Notes: generated by a model from the sequence alone, not told the origin. DNA of 7,757 bases from Archangiaceae bacterium (GCA_023248915.1 JAHFDQ010000288.1:1-7757); one strand, 5' to 3'. Shown: positions 1 to 6,763, counted from the first letter of the stretch. A program made the numbers and translations.

Positions 1-1440
1 CGCCTGAGCCTGGCCGCGCGAGTCGGTGTTGCCTTCAATCTGCAGGAAGGTGTTGCCGAAGGCGAGCAGCGTGTCGCCCAGCGCATCGAGCGTGAAGTAG
101 CTGCCGGGCATGATCTCGTCCGACCCGGTGGTGAAGTGAATGGACAGGCTCTTGTTGACGATGGCCCGGTCGGTCACCTTCGGCTTGTCCTTGAACGCGA
201 AGCTGTCTTCCACCTTCTGGCTCTTGTACTGGTCGGCCACCGCGGCCACGAAGCGCGAGTCGAACCAGTCCTTGGCGTCGACCGACTTGCTCACCACGCC
301 CTTCTTCCGCCAGATGACGAAGGCGCCGTCGAACAGCGAGTTGAAGTACGGCTTGGGCCCCGACAGCCCGTAGAAGACCGCGTTGTCGGCGAAGGGCGTC
401 AGCTTCAGCCCCGACAGCATGCCCGACACGTCGTCGGCCGCGAGCTTCAGCGAGGTGCCGATGAGCTGGTTCGCGCCTTGCGGGTCTTCCTTCATCACCG
501 AGATGCCGTCGAACCAGCCGGCGACGAAGTCCTGCAGCGTCTTCGGGGCCTCGTCCACCAGTTGTTGCCGCGCGACCAGGGTGTCGGCGATGACGTTGGT
601 GGCGGCGGTGGTCGAGACCAGCACGTGCGCCTCGTCCTGCCGGGCGGTGACGGCCGCCGACAGGTCGGGTTCCCAGGTGACCGCGGCGTCGACCTTGCCC
701 GCCTTGAAGGCAGCGGCGGCCTGCGGCGCCTCGCTGGTGAAGACCAGGTTCTTCTCGATGCCGGCCCGGTCGTCGGGGGTCAGGCCCGACTGCGACAGCA
801 GGTACAAGAGCAGCCAGTGCGAGGGGGTGAACTTGGTGGTGGCGATCTTCTTGCCCTTCAGGTCCTCGACCGACTTGATGGTCTTCAGGGACACGATGCC
901 GTCGCCGCCGCGACTCCAGTCTTCCTGGATGACGGACTTGGCGGTGATGTTCTGCTCGGCCAGGCGCGAGGCTTCGTTGGCGTAGGAATCGACGGTGTCC
1001 CACATCAGGTCGATGTCGCCCTTGATGAAGGCGTTCAGCTTCGCGACCGGGTCCTCGAGCAAGATGAACTGGACGTCGAGGTTGTACTTCTTCTTGTAGA
1101 GCGACGCGGGGCTGCCCACCGCCATGCCGCCGTTCGCGACGATGCCCGGCGCGTGCCCGGCCCAGGTGTTGATGCCGACCTTCAGCGTCCTGGACAGCCG
1201 GCCGCCGCCGAGCGCCCCGGCGTTGGCCGAGTTCATCGCCACTTCGCCCTTGCCCGGAGCGTCCTTCAACCCGCTGCTGATGTTGTTGAAGTCTTCGCGG
1301 GTGACCTCGCCTTGAGTCTTGGCCTCGCCGGCCCCGGCCCAGCCCTTCACCTCGGCGCCGTAGCGCTTGAAGACGATGAAGCCGACCACGCCGATGCAGA
1401 TGAGCGCGAGGAACACCTTGCTGATGGGGGTGAGTTTCAT
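1..1440 (-). CDS. Membrane-anchored solute-binding protein fused to OmpA C-terminal domain (partial, C-terminus off the left edge)
   Basis: The gene reads from an ATG at 1440 leftwards, with 480 codons visible and no stop before the window edge. Residues 7-24 are one hydrophobic segment followed by KR, which looks like an uncleaved inner-membrane anchor; a signal peptide is the alternative. Residues about 86-330 look like an SsuA/TauA/NMT1-type periplasmic binding domain: LKVGINTWAGHAPG at 86-99, GDIDLMWDTVDS at 141-152, and AGKVDAAVTWEPD at 247-259. Residues about 432-480 match the start of an OmpA C-terminal peptidoglycan-binding domain: IHFTTGSDEIMPGS, then EGNTDSRG at 469-476 with the conserved Asp of the NTD motif. 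The conserved Arg further on lies outside the window. Inferred role: a ligand sensor or scavenger held between inner membrane and cell wall. No permease or ATPase gene is visible. Start and stop overlap (ATGA) with the upstream gene, so the two are very probably co-translated. The ligand cannot be told from sequence. Confidence 0.85.
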   Translation of the reverse strand, partial: MKLTPISKVFLALICIGVVGFIVFKRYGAEVKGWAGAGEAKTQGEVTREDFNNISSGLKDAPGKGEVAMNSANAGALGGGRLSRTLKVGINTWAGHAPGIVANGGMAVGSPASLYKKKYNLDVQFILLEDPVAKLNAFIKGDIDLMWDTVDSYANEASRLAEQNITAKSVIQEDWSRGGDGIVSLKTIKSVEDLKGKKIATTKFTPSHWLLLYLLSQSGLTPDDRAGIEKNLVFTSEAPQAAAAFKAGKVDAAVTWEPDLSAAVTARQDEAHVLVSTTAATNVIADTLVARQQLVDEAPKTLQDFVAGWFDGISVMKEDPQGANQLIGTSLKLAADDVSGMLSGLKLTPFADNAVFYGLSGPKPYFNSLFDGAFVIWRKKGVVSKSVDAKDWFDSRFVAAVADQYKSQKVEDSFAFKDKPKVTDRAIVNKSLSIHFTTGSDEIMPGSYFTLDALGDTLLAFGNTFLQIEGNTDSRGQAQA

Positions 1441-2078
1441 TTCGGAGTGGCTCCGTCGGCAGGAGGTACCTGAAAGAATTCGAGCACGCGGTGGACCTGG
1501 TCCTTGCGCGCCTTCGCGGCGCCCGAGAGCGCGACCAGCGAGGCGGTGCGCTTCTCGATGTCGCCCTTGGCCCGGGCGATCTTCTCGTTCAAGGCGCGAA
1601 TCTCGGCCTCGGCGTCGGTCACGGCCTTGGCGGTCGCGGTCTCGTTCACCTTCACGTAGGTGTCGAGCGCCCGCTTCTGGTTCTGCGCCGCCTGGATGAT
1701 CTTCTCGATCTCGAAGCCGAAGGCCCGGAGCGACGCCTCGACGATCTGCTTCTTCACCGGCTGCGGGGTCGCCTCGGGCAGGCCCTTCAGAAGCTCTTCG
1801 GCCTTCTTGACCCGGTCGAGCTCGGCGGCGTCCATGCCCGCCTCGCGGAAGATGGCGTCGAAGTCGATCGGAGCCCCCGCCGCGGGAGCGGTGATCTTGT
1901 CGAGCTTCAGGTTCAGCGCCGGCCCCGGAGGAGCTCCGGTCTGGCCGGCGAGCTCGGCCACCAGTTCTGCGGGGGTTTTTCCGCTCTCGGCCGCCGCGTC
2001 GGTGCCCACCTCGGCCCCGTCCTCGCGCTCGACGAACAGCCCGATGAACTTAGACCCCAGCCCTTTTTGCTCGGCCAT
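1437..2078 (-). CDS. Predicted coiled-coil cytoplasmic protein, function unknown, coupled to the solute-binding/OmpA gene
   Basis: This 213-residue protein has no signal peptide or membrane segment and is probably cytoplasmic. After a short N-terminus (residues 1-18, MAEQKGLGSKFIGLFVER) comes an Ala/Gly/Pro-rich stretch to about 70. A compact helical region follows at 70-132, with IDFDAIFREAGMD and a VKKQIVEASLRAFGFEIEKI stretch. Residues 133-200 form a long charged helix rich in Ala, Lys and Glu that reads as coiled coil, ending in QVHRVLEFF. I do not recognise a named family. Its layout loosely recalls PspA-type helical envelope-stress proteins, but no diagnostic motif supports that. The ATG at 2078 is chosen because a G-rich GGGGGTGG lies just upstream; an in-frame GTG at 2087 would add three residues. 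Its stop overlaps the next gene's ATG, implying a functional pair. Confidence 0.8.
   Translation of the reverse strand: MAEQKGLGSKFIGLFVEREDGAEVGTDAAAESGKTPAELVAELAGQTGAPPGPALNLKLDKITAPAAGAPIDFDAIFREAGMDAAELDRVKKAEELLKGLPEATPQPVKKQIVEASLRAFGFEIEKIIQAAQNQKRALDTYVKVNETATAKAVTDAEAEIRALNEKIARAKGDIEKRTASLVALSGAAKARKDQVHRVLEFFQVPPADGATPK
1443..1455 (-). promoter_or_regulatory. Hairpin covering the Shine-Dalgarno sequence of the solute-binding/OmpA gene
   Basis: On the minus strand the sequence CGGAG-CCA-CTCCG forms a perfect 5-bp stem with a 3-nt loop, ending two bases before the ATG at 1440. The only good ribosome binding site for that gene, GGAG at 1454-1451, is inside the stem. It lies in the last codons of the upstream gene, so a ribosome finishing that gene would open it. 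This fits translational coupling. The stem is short and GC-rich sequence produces such pairings by chance, so this is a suggestion. Confidence 0.4.
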
Positions 2079-2164
2079 GCCGCCCACCCCCGCGAGTGTT
2101 AGGTGCCGTTTCGCGAGCGCGTGGTTCTTATCAGACGCCGCAAAATCTGCTAGCGAGCCGTTTC
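2079..2164. promoter_or_regulatory. Divergent intergenic region between the coiled-coil gene and the GAF gene
   Basis: These 86 bases separate two divergently transcribed genes and must hold signals for both unless transcription arrives from elsewhere. I could not find a -35/-10 pair with acceptable spacing on either strand. The region is locally less GC-rich around GTTCTTATCAG (2124-2134) and CAAAATC (2141-2147). An 8-bp direct repeat, GCCGTTTC, occurs at 2105-2112 and 2157-2164. The palindrome TCGCGA lies at 2111-2116. Confidence 0.4.
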
Positions 2165-3391
2165 ATGGCCAAGTTCGAAGTTCATATCCCTGCGGCGCAG
2201 TCTGGTGGCTTCAACATGACTCTGCGGGTCGACGCCGACAATTGGATGGCGGCGCTCAAGACCGGCATGACCAAGCTCGGCGAGCAAGGCGCGTCGGTGC
2301 AGAACGTCCTGGTCGACATCCAGGACGACAACTCCATCCACGTCACCGAGGCCCAGTCGGGCCGCGTCTTCCGAATCCGCGAGCTCACCGAGGCCGAGGC
2401 CGCGGCGGTGCAGGTCAAGAAGCCGACCTCGCCCGAGCTGCCCGCTGCTCCTGCCCCGGCCGCTGCCGCGACGAAGGCGCCCGCGCCCGACGAGTCCGCC
2501 AAGAAGACCGGCGCCAGTTGGATGAAGGCGGAACCCGCGGCCACCGCCACTCCGGCCCCCTCGCCTTTCGGCGCCGCGCCGGCCGCGGCCGTCCCCGCCG
2601 ACCAGGCCCCCACCCTGCCGGGCGCGCCCGACCCTGAACCGGCCGAACCCGCAGGCAAGAAGGGCAAGAAGGCCAAGACGGGCAAGAACGTCGCGCAGGC
2701 GAAAGCCGAACCGGCCAAGCCCGAACCGGAAAAGCCCGCGCCTGTGCCTGCGCCGGCGGCCCGGCCGGCGACCAAGTCCAGCGCCCGCGTCCCCGCGCTC
2801 GAAGCCAAGCAGGTGGTCGAGATCGAACAGCCGACCCAGCCGGTCGTCGGCGCCATCGGGCGCAAGCCGCCGACCGCCGACGAAGCGCGGCGCATCGAAG
2901 ACATGCTGTCCGAGGTGTTCGAGCGCGTGCAGGACATTCACGACCAGAGCACCGAAGAGGCGGCGATGTACTTCCTGCTCGACCTGGCGCTCGAGAAGAT
3001 TCCAGCCGAGTCGGGTTCGGTCTACCGGGCCGACGCCGGCATGGGCGAGTTGTCCTTCGCGGCGGTGCGCGGCCCGAAGGCCGCCGACCTGCTCAAGCAG
3101 AAGATCACCGTCCCCGCCGGCACCGGCATCGTGGGCTTCTGCGCGACCGAGGGCGTGTCGGTGGCGGTGTCCGACGTCGAGAAAGATCCGCGCTTCTTCA
3201 AGGCCATCTCGGACAAGCTGAAGTACTCGACCAAGTCGGTGCTCTGCGCCCCGATGATGACCCACGGGCGCACCTTCGGGTGCCTGCAGTTGCTCAACCG
3301 GAAGACTGACGCCCACTTCACCCAGTACGAGGTGGGGCTCTTAGCCTACCTGTCGCACCAGGCGGCGCTGTTCTTGAACGCCCGCGTCTGA
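2165..3391 (+). CDS. GAF-domain protein with N-terminal module and Ala/Pro-rich linker
   Basis: This 408-residue, probably cytoplasmic protein has three parts. Residues 1-75 form a small alpha/beta-looking module (MAKFEVHIPA, then DNWMAALKTGMTKLGE at 25-40 and an IHVTEAQSGRVFRIREL strand pair) that I cannot assign to a named family. Residues 80-235 are a disordered Ala/Pro/Glu linker with a Lys-rich patch near 165-180. Residues about 240-262 are a connecting helix, and about 262-405 a GAF domain: ESGSVYRAD, VPAGTGIVGFCATEG at 316-330, DPRFF at 341-345, SVLCAPMM at 358-365, FGCLQLLN at 371-378. GAF domains bind small ligands or mediate regulatory contacts. No kinase, cyclase or DNA-binding output domain is attached, so it probably acts through a partner. 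The ATG at 2165 begins the conserved-looking module; an upstream in-frame GTG at 2096 would add 23 unlikely residues. It converges on truD with 3 bases between stops. Confidence 0.88.
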   Translation: MAKFEVHIPAAQSGGFNMTLRVDADNWMAALKTGMTKLGEQGASVQNVLVDIQDDNSIHVTEAQSGRVFRIRELTEAEAAAVQVKKPTSPELPAAPAPAAAATKAPAPDESAKKTGASWMKAEPAATATPAPSPFGAAPAAAVPADQAPTLPGAPDPEPAEPAGKKGKKAKTGKNVAQAKAEPAKPEPEKPAPVPAPAARPATKSSARVPALEAKQVVEIEQPTQPVVGAIGRKPPTADEARRIEDMLSEVFERVQDIHDQSTEEAAMYFLLDLALEKIPAESGSVYRADAGMGELSFAAVRGPKAADLLKQKITVPAGTGIVGFCATEGVSVAVSDVEKDPRFFKAISDKLKYSTKSVLCAPMMTHGRTFGCLQLLNRKTDAHFTQYEVGLLAYLSHQAALFLNARV

Positions 3392-3394
3392 CGG

Positions 3395-4408
3395 CTACCG
3401 GCACAGCTCGCGCAGCACCACCGTCGCGTACGAGCCCCGGGGCAGGCTGAACGCCAGCTTCAAGTCCTCACCCTCGCGCACCTGCTCGACCTGCCCGAGC
3501 GGCACCCGGTACGGCCGTCGCGCCCCTTCGGTCTCACCCCGCCCGCGCTCGAAGACCTCGAGCTTCAGCCCCTCGGCCGACAGGAGCGCGCCCTCGGCCG
3601 CGGCCACCTCGCCGGCGGCGGCGGTCATCTTGGGGCCGAACATCGGGCCTGCCGGGCTCACCTCGAAGCGTTCGACGCGCGGCTGGTCGACCGCTGGGTC
3701 GGCGCACACAAATTCGCCCCCGGTGTCGTGCTTCTTCAGCACGTCGCCGGCCAGCGCCCGGTCCCAGGTGCCGGCGGAGAGCCGGGCGGCCAACAGACGG
3801 TTGAACAGCAGCGACTGGTAGGCCGAGAGGAACAGCCGGCGGCGGAAGCGGTCGGGAGCGCGCGGGAGCTTCCGCCCCTGGAGCAACAGCTTCCCGAAGC
3901 CCGCGTTGTCGTCGGCGGCGCCGAAGCGCTGGTCTCCGAACGCGTTCGGCACGCCGCGCGCGGCCAACCGGGTCAGCACCGCGGCGGCCGCGGCGAAGTC
4001 GCGCACGCCGCGCAGGCGCACCACGAAGCGGTTGCCAGAAAGGTGGCCCGTCTTCAGCTTGTTCTTGTGCCGGCGCCACCACAAGAGCCGCACGTCGGGG
4101 TCGAGGAAGGACGCCGCGAGCGGTTCGGCTTTCGCGGGCAGGCAGAACAACTGGCGCGTGACGGCCTGCCGGTCTTTCAGCCCCGCGTAGGACACGTCGC
4201 GCTCGGGCACCGCGAAGTGGTGGGCGAGCGCGCTGGCCACCTCGGGCGTCGCCCGGCCACGCTTCTCGACCCAGAGGAACAGGTGCTCGCCCTCGCCCGA
4301 CGGCGGGTAGGCCGGCACCTCTTCGACCTCGAAGTCCTCGGGCACGGCCTTCCAGACGCCGCCGCACCCGGGCAGGTCGGCGGTCGCCAGGGGCAGCGCT
4401 TCGGTCAC
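3395..4408 (-). CDS. truD: tRNA pseudouridine(13) synthase TruD
   Basis: The enzyme isomerises uridine 13 to pseudouridine in tRNA (tRNA-Glu in E. coli) in the cytoplasm. The 337 residues are close to the 349 of E. coli TruD. Family signatures appear in order: EDFEVEEVP at 24-32, YAGLKDRQAVTRQ at 74-86 with Asp79 in the position of the catalytic aspartate, HLSGNRFVVRLRG at 122-134, NAFGDQRFG at 155-163, SAYQSLLFNRLL at 195-206, GPMFGPKM at 254-261 in the inserted TRUD domain, and LPRGSYATVVLRE at 322-334. All expected catalytic-core elements are intact. The start is GTG at 4408, overlapping the upstream PATAN gene's TGA by 4 nt (GTGA), so it is translated from the same message. An SD-like GAGAG lies just upstream. 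It is the last gene of the unit; the convergent GAF gene ends 3 bases away, leaving no room for a private terminator. Confidence 0.97.
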   Translation of the reverse strand: MTEALPLATADLPGCGGVWKAVPEDFEVEEVPAYPPSGEGEHLFLWVEKRGRATPEVASALAHHFAVPERDVSYAGLKDRQAVTRQLFCLPAKAEPLAASFLDPDVRLLWWRRHKNKLKTGHLSGNRFVVRLRGVRDFAAAAAVLTRLAARGVPNAFGDQRFGAADDNAGFGKLLLQGRKLPRAPDRFRRRLFLSAYQSLLFNRLLAARLSAGTWDRALAGDVLKKHDTGGEFVCADPAVDQPRVERFEVSPAGPMFGPKMTAAAGEVAAAEGALLSAEGLKLEVFERGRGETEGARRPYRVPLGQVEQVREGEDLKLAFSLPRGSYATVVLRELCR

Positions 4409-5769
4409 GGGCTCTCGATCGCCGCCAGCATCTCTTTGACGCGCCGGGCGAGGTCTTCGTCGGCGCGCGATTCGAGCAACTCGCCCGCCTGGAACAACAG
4501 GAAGAACATCACGTCGGACAGCGCCTCGCGGAACGAGGCCAGGGGCTCGCTGCCCAGCGTCGGCTTCATGCGCTCGTACTGGGCCAACAGCCGGGCCTCG
4601 TTGAGGCTACCGCTGTCGTCGAAGCTCAGGTTCGACAGCACCGGCGACTGCGACCGGGCCTGGCCCTCGAGGGCCGCGTTGGCGGCGGTCAGGAGCTCGC
4701 GCTCGCGGCGCTGCCTGGCCACCTCGTCGCGAATCTCGCGGAAGATGAGGTTGAAGATTCGGATGACGTTGCCGGCGTCGACCGGACCCCGCGCGGCGGC
4801 CGGGGCGGGGGCGCGGGTCGCGGGCGTCGGCGGCTGCGCCTGACCTCGCGCCACAGGCACTTGCGGCGCATCGGCGGCCGGGGCAGCCGGGGCAGCCAGC
4901 CCGTCGGACGTTTTTTCCGAGACCTGGGCGTAGCCGCCCTCGAGCAGGCGAAACACCACCCGGGTGACGTCGAACTCGGTCAGCTTCGCCGCCTGGCCCA
5001 GCTCGACGATGGTGCGGTGCCCGTCGACTTGCGACAGCACCAGGTCCTCTTCGGGCTCTAGCTTTCCGTCGGACGGCCGCTTCTTCCAGACGTACAGGCG
5101 CCCGTGTGGGATTCGCTTCCGGAAGTGCGCCATCTCGTCGATCTTCCGGATCGAGTCCATCAACAGGCTCTGCATCGACAGGTTGAGGCTGTGCACCGCC
5201 TTGTCGTCGAACTCCTGGTCCACCAGGGTGAAGGCGCCCTCGTGGCACAACAAGATGGCGTGAAAGATCTCGGACACCTGCACGGTCAGGCACTTGAACA
5301 GCTCGTGCGACTGAATTGCCCCGCGCTCGACCAGCGACCGGCCCACCTTCGACGGGGGCGTGTCGCGGAGAATCTCCTCGAGCCGTTCGCGGGTGGCGAA
5401 CCCCAACCGAACGATGACCTCGCCGATGCGGTCGGACGGGTCGTCGGACGACGCGCCACGCACCTCGCCGTCGCGCAAGAGAATGGTCCGGCGGCCGCTG
5501 GGGGCGTGCACCTTGACGAGGCCGCTCCACCGCGACTGGCCGAGGAACGCCACCAGGTCGGACAAGGGAAAGGCCGACGCGTCGCCGGCCAGCACCACGC
5601 GCGGAGGGGCAATCTTCCCTCCGGCCGGCCGGGCGCGCACCAGGAACACCAGGTCGGGCGCGGTCGGCACCAGCACGAACTCGCCCGCGCGGCCGGCGAG
5701 CGCCTTCTGCGCCTCGGCGTCGGCCGGAACCAGCGCACCCCGCGCGTCGAGTGTGTAGCGCGAGTCCAC
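4405..5769 (-). CDS. PATAN (DUF4388) domain protein
   Basis: This 454-residue protein has no signal peptide or membrane span. Residues about 58-220 resemble a PATAN/DUF4388 domain: FPLSDLVAFLGQSRWSGLV at 67-85, a TILLRDGEVRGA strand pair at 95-106, then RIGEVIVRLGFATRERLEEI (114-133) and VGRSLVERGAI (142-152), a repeated helical element usual in this family, and HEGAFTLVD at 176-184. Residues 240-285 look like a winged-helix-type module (VDGHRTIVELGQAAKLTEFDV...LLEGGYAQV). An Ala/Pro linker spans 291-330 and a helical C-terminal region 331-454. PATAN proteins are known as signalling adaptors, abundant in myxobacteria and related to the N-terminus of cyanobacterial PatA; the partner here is unknown. 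The start is GTG at 5769, one base after the preceding gene's TGA. It overlaps truD by 4 nt. Confidence 0.85.
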   Translation of the reverse strand: MDSRYTLDARGALVPADAEAQKALAGRAGEFVLVPTAPDLVFLVRARPAGGKIAPPRVVLAGDASAFPLSDLVAFLGQSRWSGLVKVHAPSGRRTILLRDGEVRGASSDDPSDRIGEVIVRLGFATRERLEEILRDTPPSKVGRSLVERGAIQSHELFKCLTVQVSEIFHAILLCHEGAFTLVDQEFDDKAVHSLNLSMQSLLMDSIRKIDEMAHFRKRIPHGRLYVWKKRPSDGKLEPEEDLVLSQVDGHRTIVELGQAAKLTEFDVTRVVFRLLEGGYAQVSEKTSDGLAAPAAPAADAPQVPVARGQAQPPTPATRAPAPAAARGPVDAGNVIRIFNLIFREIRDEVARQRRERELLTAANAALEGQARSQSPVLSNLSFDDSGSLNEARLLAQYERMKPTLGSEPLASFREALSDVMFFLLFQAGELLESRADEDLARRVKEMLAAIESP

Positions 5770-5770
5770 C

Positions 5771-6724
5771 TCAGTCCGCCGCCCAGGCGCCTTTGTTGGC
5801 CTGCCACTCGAGCTCGTCGTCCACGGTGTGCTCGAGCATCACGGGTGAAAGCCCCAGGTTGAGCAGCCGGCCGTTCACGTACACTGACGGCGTGTGGTCG
5901 ACTCCGGCGGCCTTGCCGGCGTCCTTCGAAGCGTTCAGCTCGTCGACGTATTTGCCGGCGTCGGTGGCCTTGCCCAATTCCCGCGGGTCGAGCCCCAGGG
6001 TCGAGGCCAGCCGCCGAATCTCGGTCGGGCTGAGCGTCATCTGGTTCTCGAAGAGCAGGTCGTGCATCTCCCAGAACTTGCCCTTGTCGCGCGCGAAGAG
6101 GGCCGCCTGGGCGGCGGGCATGGCGTTGGGGTGGCCCGAAAGAGGGAAAGGGGCGAAGCAGACCCGGGCGGTCTTGCGGGCCTTGACCAGGTCTTGGAGC
6201 ATCGGCCTCGCCACGGCGCAGAACGGGCACTCGAAGTCGGAGTATTCGACCAGCGTCACCGGCGCGTCCTTGGCCCCGAAGCACTGGCGGTCGTCCACCT
6301 TGAAGCTCGCGCGCCGCTCGGAGAACGACTGGTAGTACTTCGACAGCTCGATGATGACGTCGGTGGCCGCCACCCCCGCCGCGGTCTCCGACGCGGCCAA
6401 GAGCGCCATGCGCTTGGCGTGCCGGCAGCCGGTGTGCTGCTTCAGGCAGGCACCCAGCGAATGCGGGCAGCCGCAGTAGCAGAACTCGTCGGCGAAGACG
6501 GTGGCCAATTCGCGCTTGGCCGCGGCCGGCAGCTCGGAGAAGTCCATGCCCGGCACGTCGGACAGCGCCATCGCCGCGGCCTTGGCGACGGGTTCGGGGA
6601 CGGGCGCCGGCGCAGGTGTCGCCGCGGCGTGGCCGCCGGGCCCCGCGTAGGCAGGGGCGACCGCGGCTGCGAACCATAGGCAGGTCACCCAACGGGCGGC
6701 GATGCGCGAGCGCTTCGGGGCCAA
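5771..6724 (-). CDS. Exported Cys-rich (PCYCGC-like) module fused to DsbA-family thioredoxin domain
   Basis: Predicted periplasmic thiol-disulfide oxidoreductase. Read from TTG at 6724 it has 317 residues. Residues 1-27 form a classical signal peptide (basic APKRSRIAAR, hydrophobic CLWFAAAVA, cleavage after AYA). After an Ala/Pro stretch, residues 81-103 hold FCYCGCPH, then Cys93 and Cys100, resembling the PCYCGC motif family of unknown function. Residues about 148-312 are a DsbA/BdbD-like thioredoxin fold with active site CPFC at 166-169 in a YSDFECPFC context and the cis-Pro loop HTPSVYVNGR at 277-286. The start is uncertain: GTG at 6745 lies between the predicted -35 and -10 boxes, and GTG at 6688 would remove the basic n-region. 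No candidate has a good ribosome binding site. It heads a unit with the PATAN gene (1-nt gap) and truD. Confidence 0.85.
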   Translation of the reverse strand: MAPKRSRIAARWVTCLWFAAAVAPAYAGPGGHAAATPAPAPVPEPVAKAAAMALSDVPGMDFSELPAAAKRELATVFADEFCYCGCPHSLGACLKQHTGCRHAKRMALLAASETAAGVAATDVIIELSKYYQSFSERRASFKVDDRQCFGAKDAPVTLVEYSDFECPFCAVARPMLQDLVKARKTARVCFAPFPLSGHPNAMPAAQAALFARDKGKFWEMHDLLFENQMTLSPTEIRRLASTLGLDPRELGKATDAGKYVDELNASKDAGKAAGVDHTPSVYVNGRLLNLGLSPVMLEHTVDDELEWQANKGAWAAD

Positions 6725-6734
6725 AGTGGCTGCG

Positions 6735-6763
6735 CTTGTAGCCACCCCCGGGGGGCTTGTAAA
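6735..6763 (-). promoter_or_regulatory. Predicted sigma70-type promoter for the DsbA-like/PATAN/truD unit
   Basis: On the minus strand TTTACA (6763-6758) and TACAAG (6740-6735) are separated by 17 bases. These match the -35 consensus at five of six positions and the -10 consensus at four of six. The spacer is very GC-rich (C6G5 run). Transcription would start near 6728, a few bases before the TTG at 6724, so the message would be nearly leaderless or would use the GTG at 6688. The two boxes are also copies of CTTGTA on the plus strand, at 21-bp spacing. Confidence 0.4.

Noticed and set aside
136..1473. Long plus-strand open frame opposite the solute-binding/OmpA gene
   Set aside because: It is antisense to a frame with clear domain motifs. 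Its product is low-complexity, rich in His, Arg, Val and Asp, with no family signature.
2111..2122. TCGCGA / GCGAGCGCG palindromic stretch as a possible operator
   Set aside because: Short CG palindromes are expected often at this base composition, and no second copy supports a regulatory site.
2105..2164. 8-bp direct repeat GCCGTTTC at 2105-2112 and 2157-2164 in the divergent intergenic region
   Set aside because: It is only two short copies 52 bp apart with no dyad symmetry and no promoter to relate them to. Chance cannot be excluded, so it is not claimed as an operator.
2150..3316. Minus-strand open frame opposite the GAF gene
   Set aside because: The predicted product is Arg/Gly/Leu repeats typical of an antisense shadow, while the plus strand encodes an intact GAF domain.
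3728..4843. Plus-strand open frame across truD and the end of the PATAN gene
   Set aside because: It is antisense to two frames with strong family motifs and coupled starts, and has no motif of its own.
6726..6740. Sigma54-like GG/GC element (TGGC...TTGT) on the plus strand
   Set aside because: The distance between the GG and the TTG element is two bases too short and the essential GC of the -12 box is missing.
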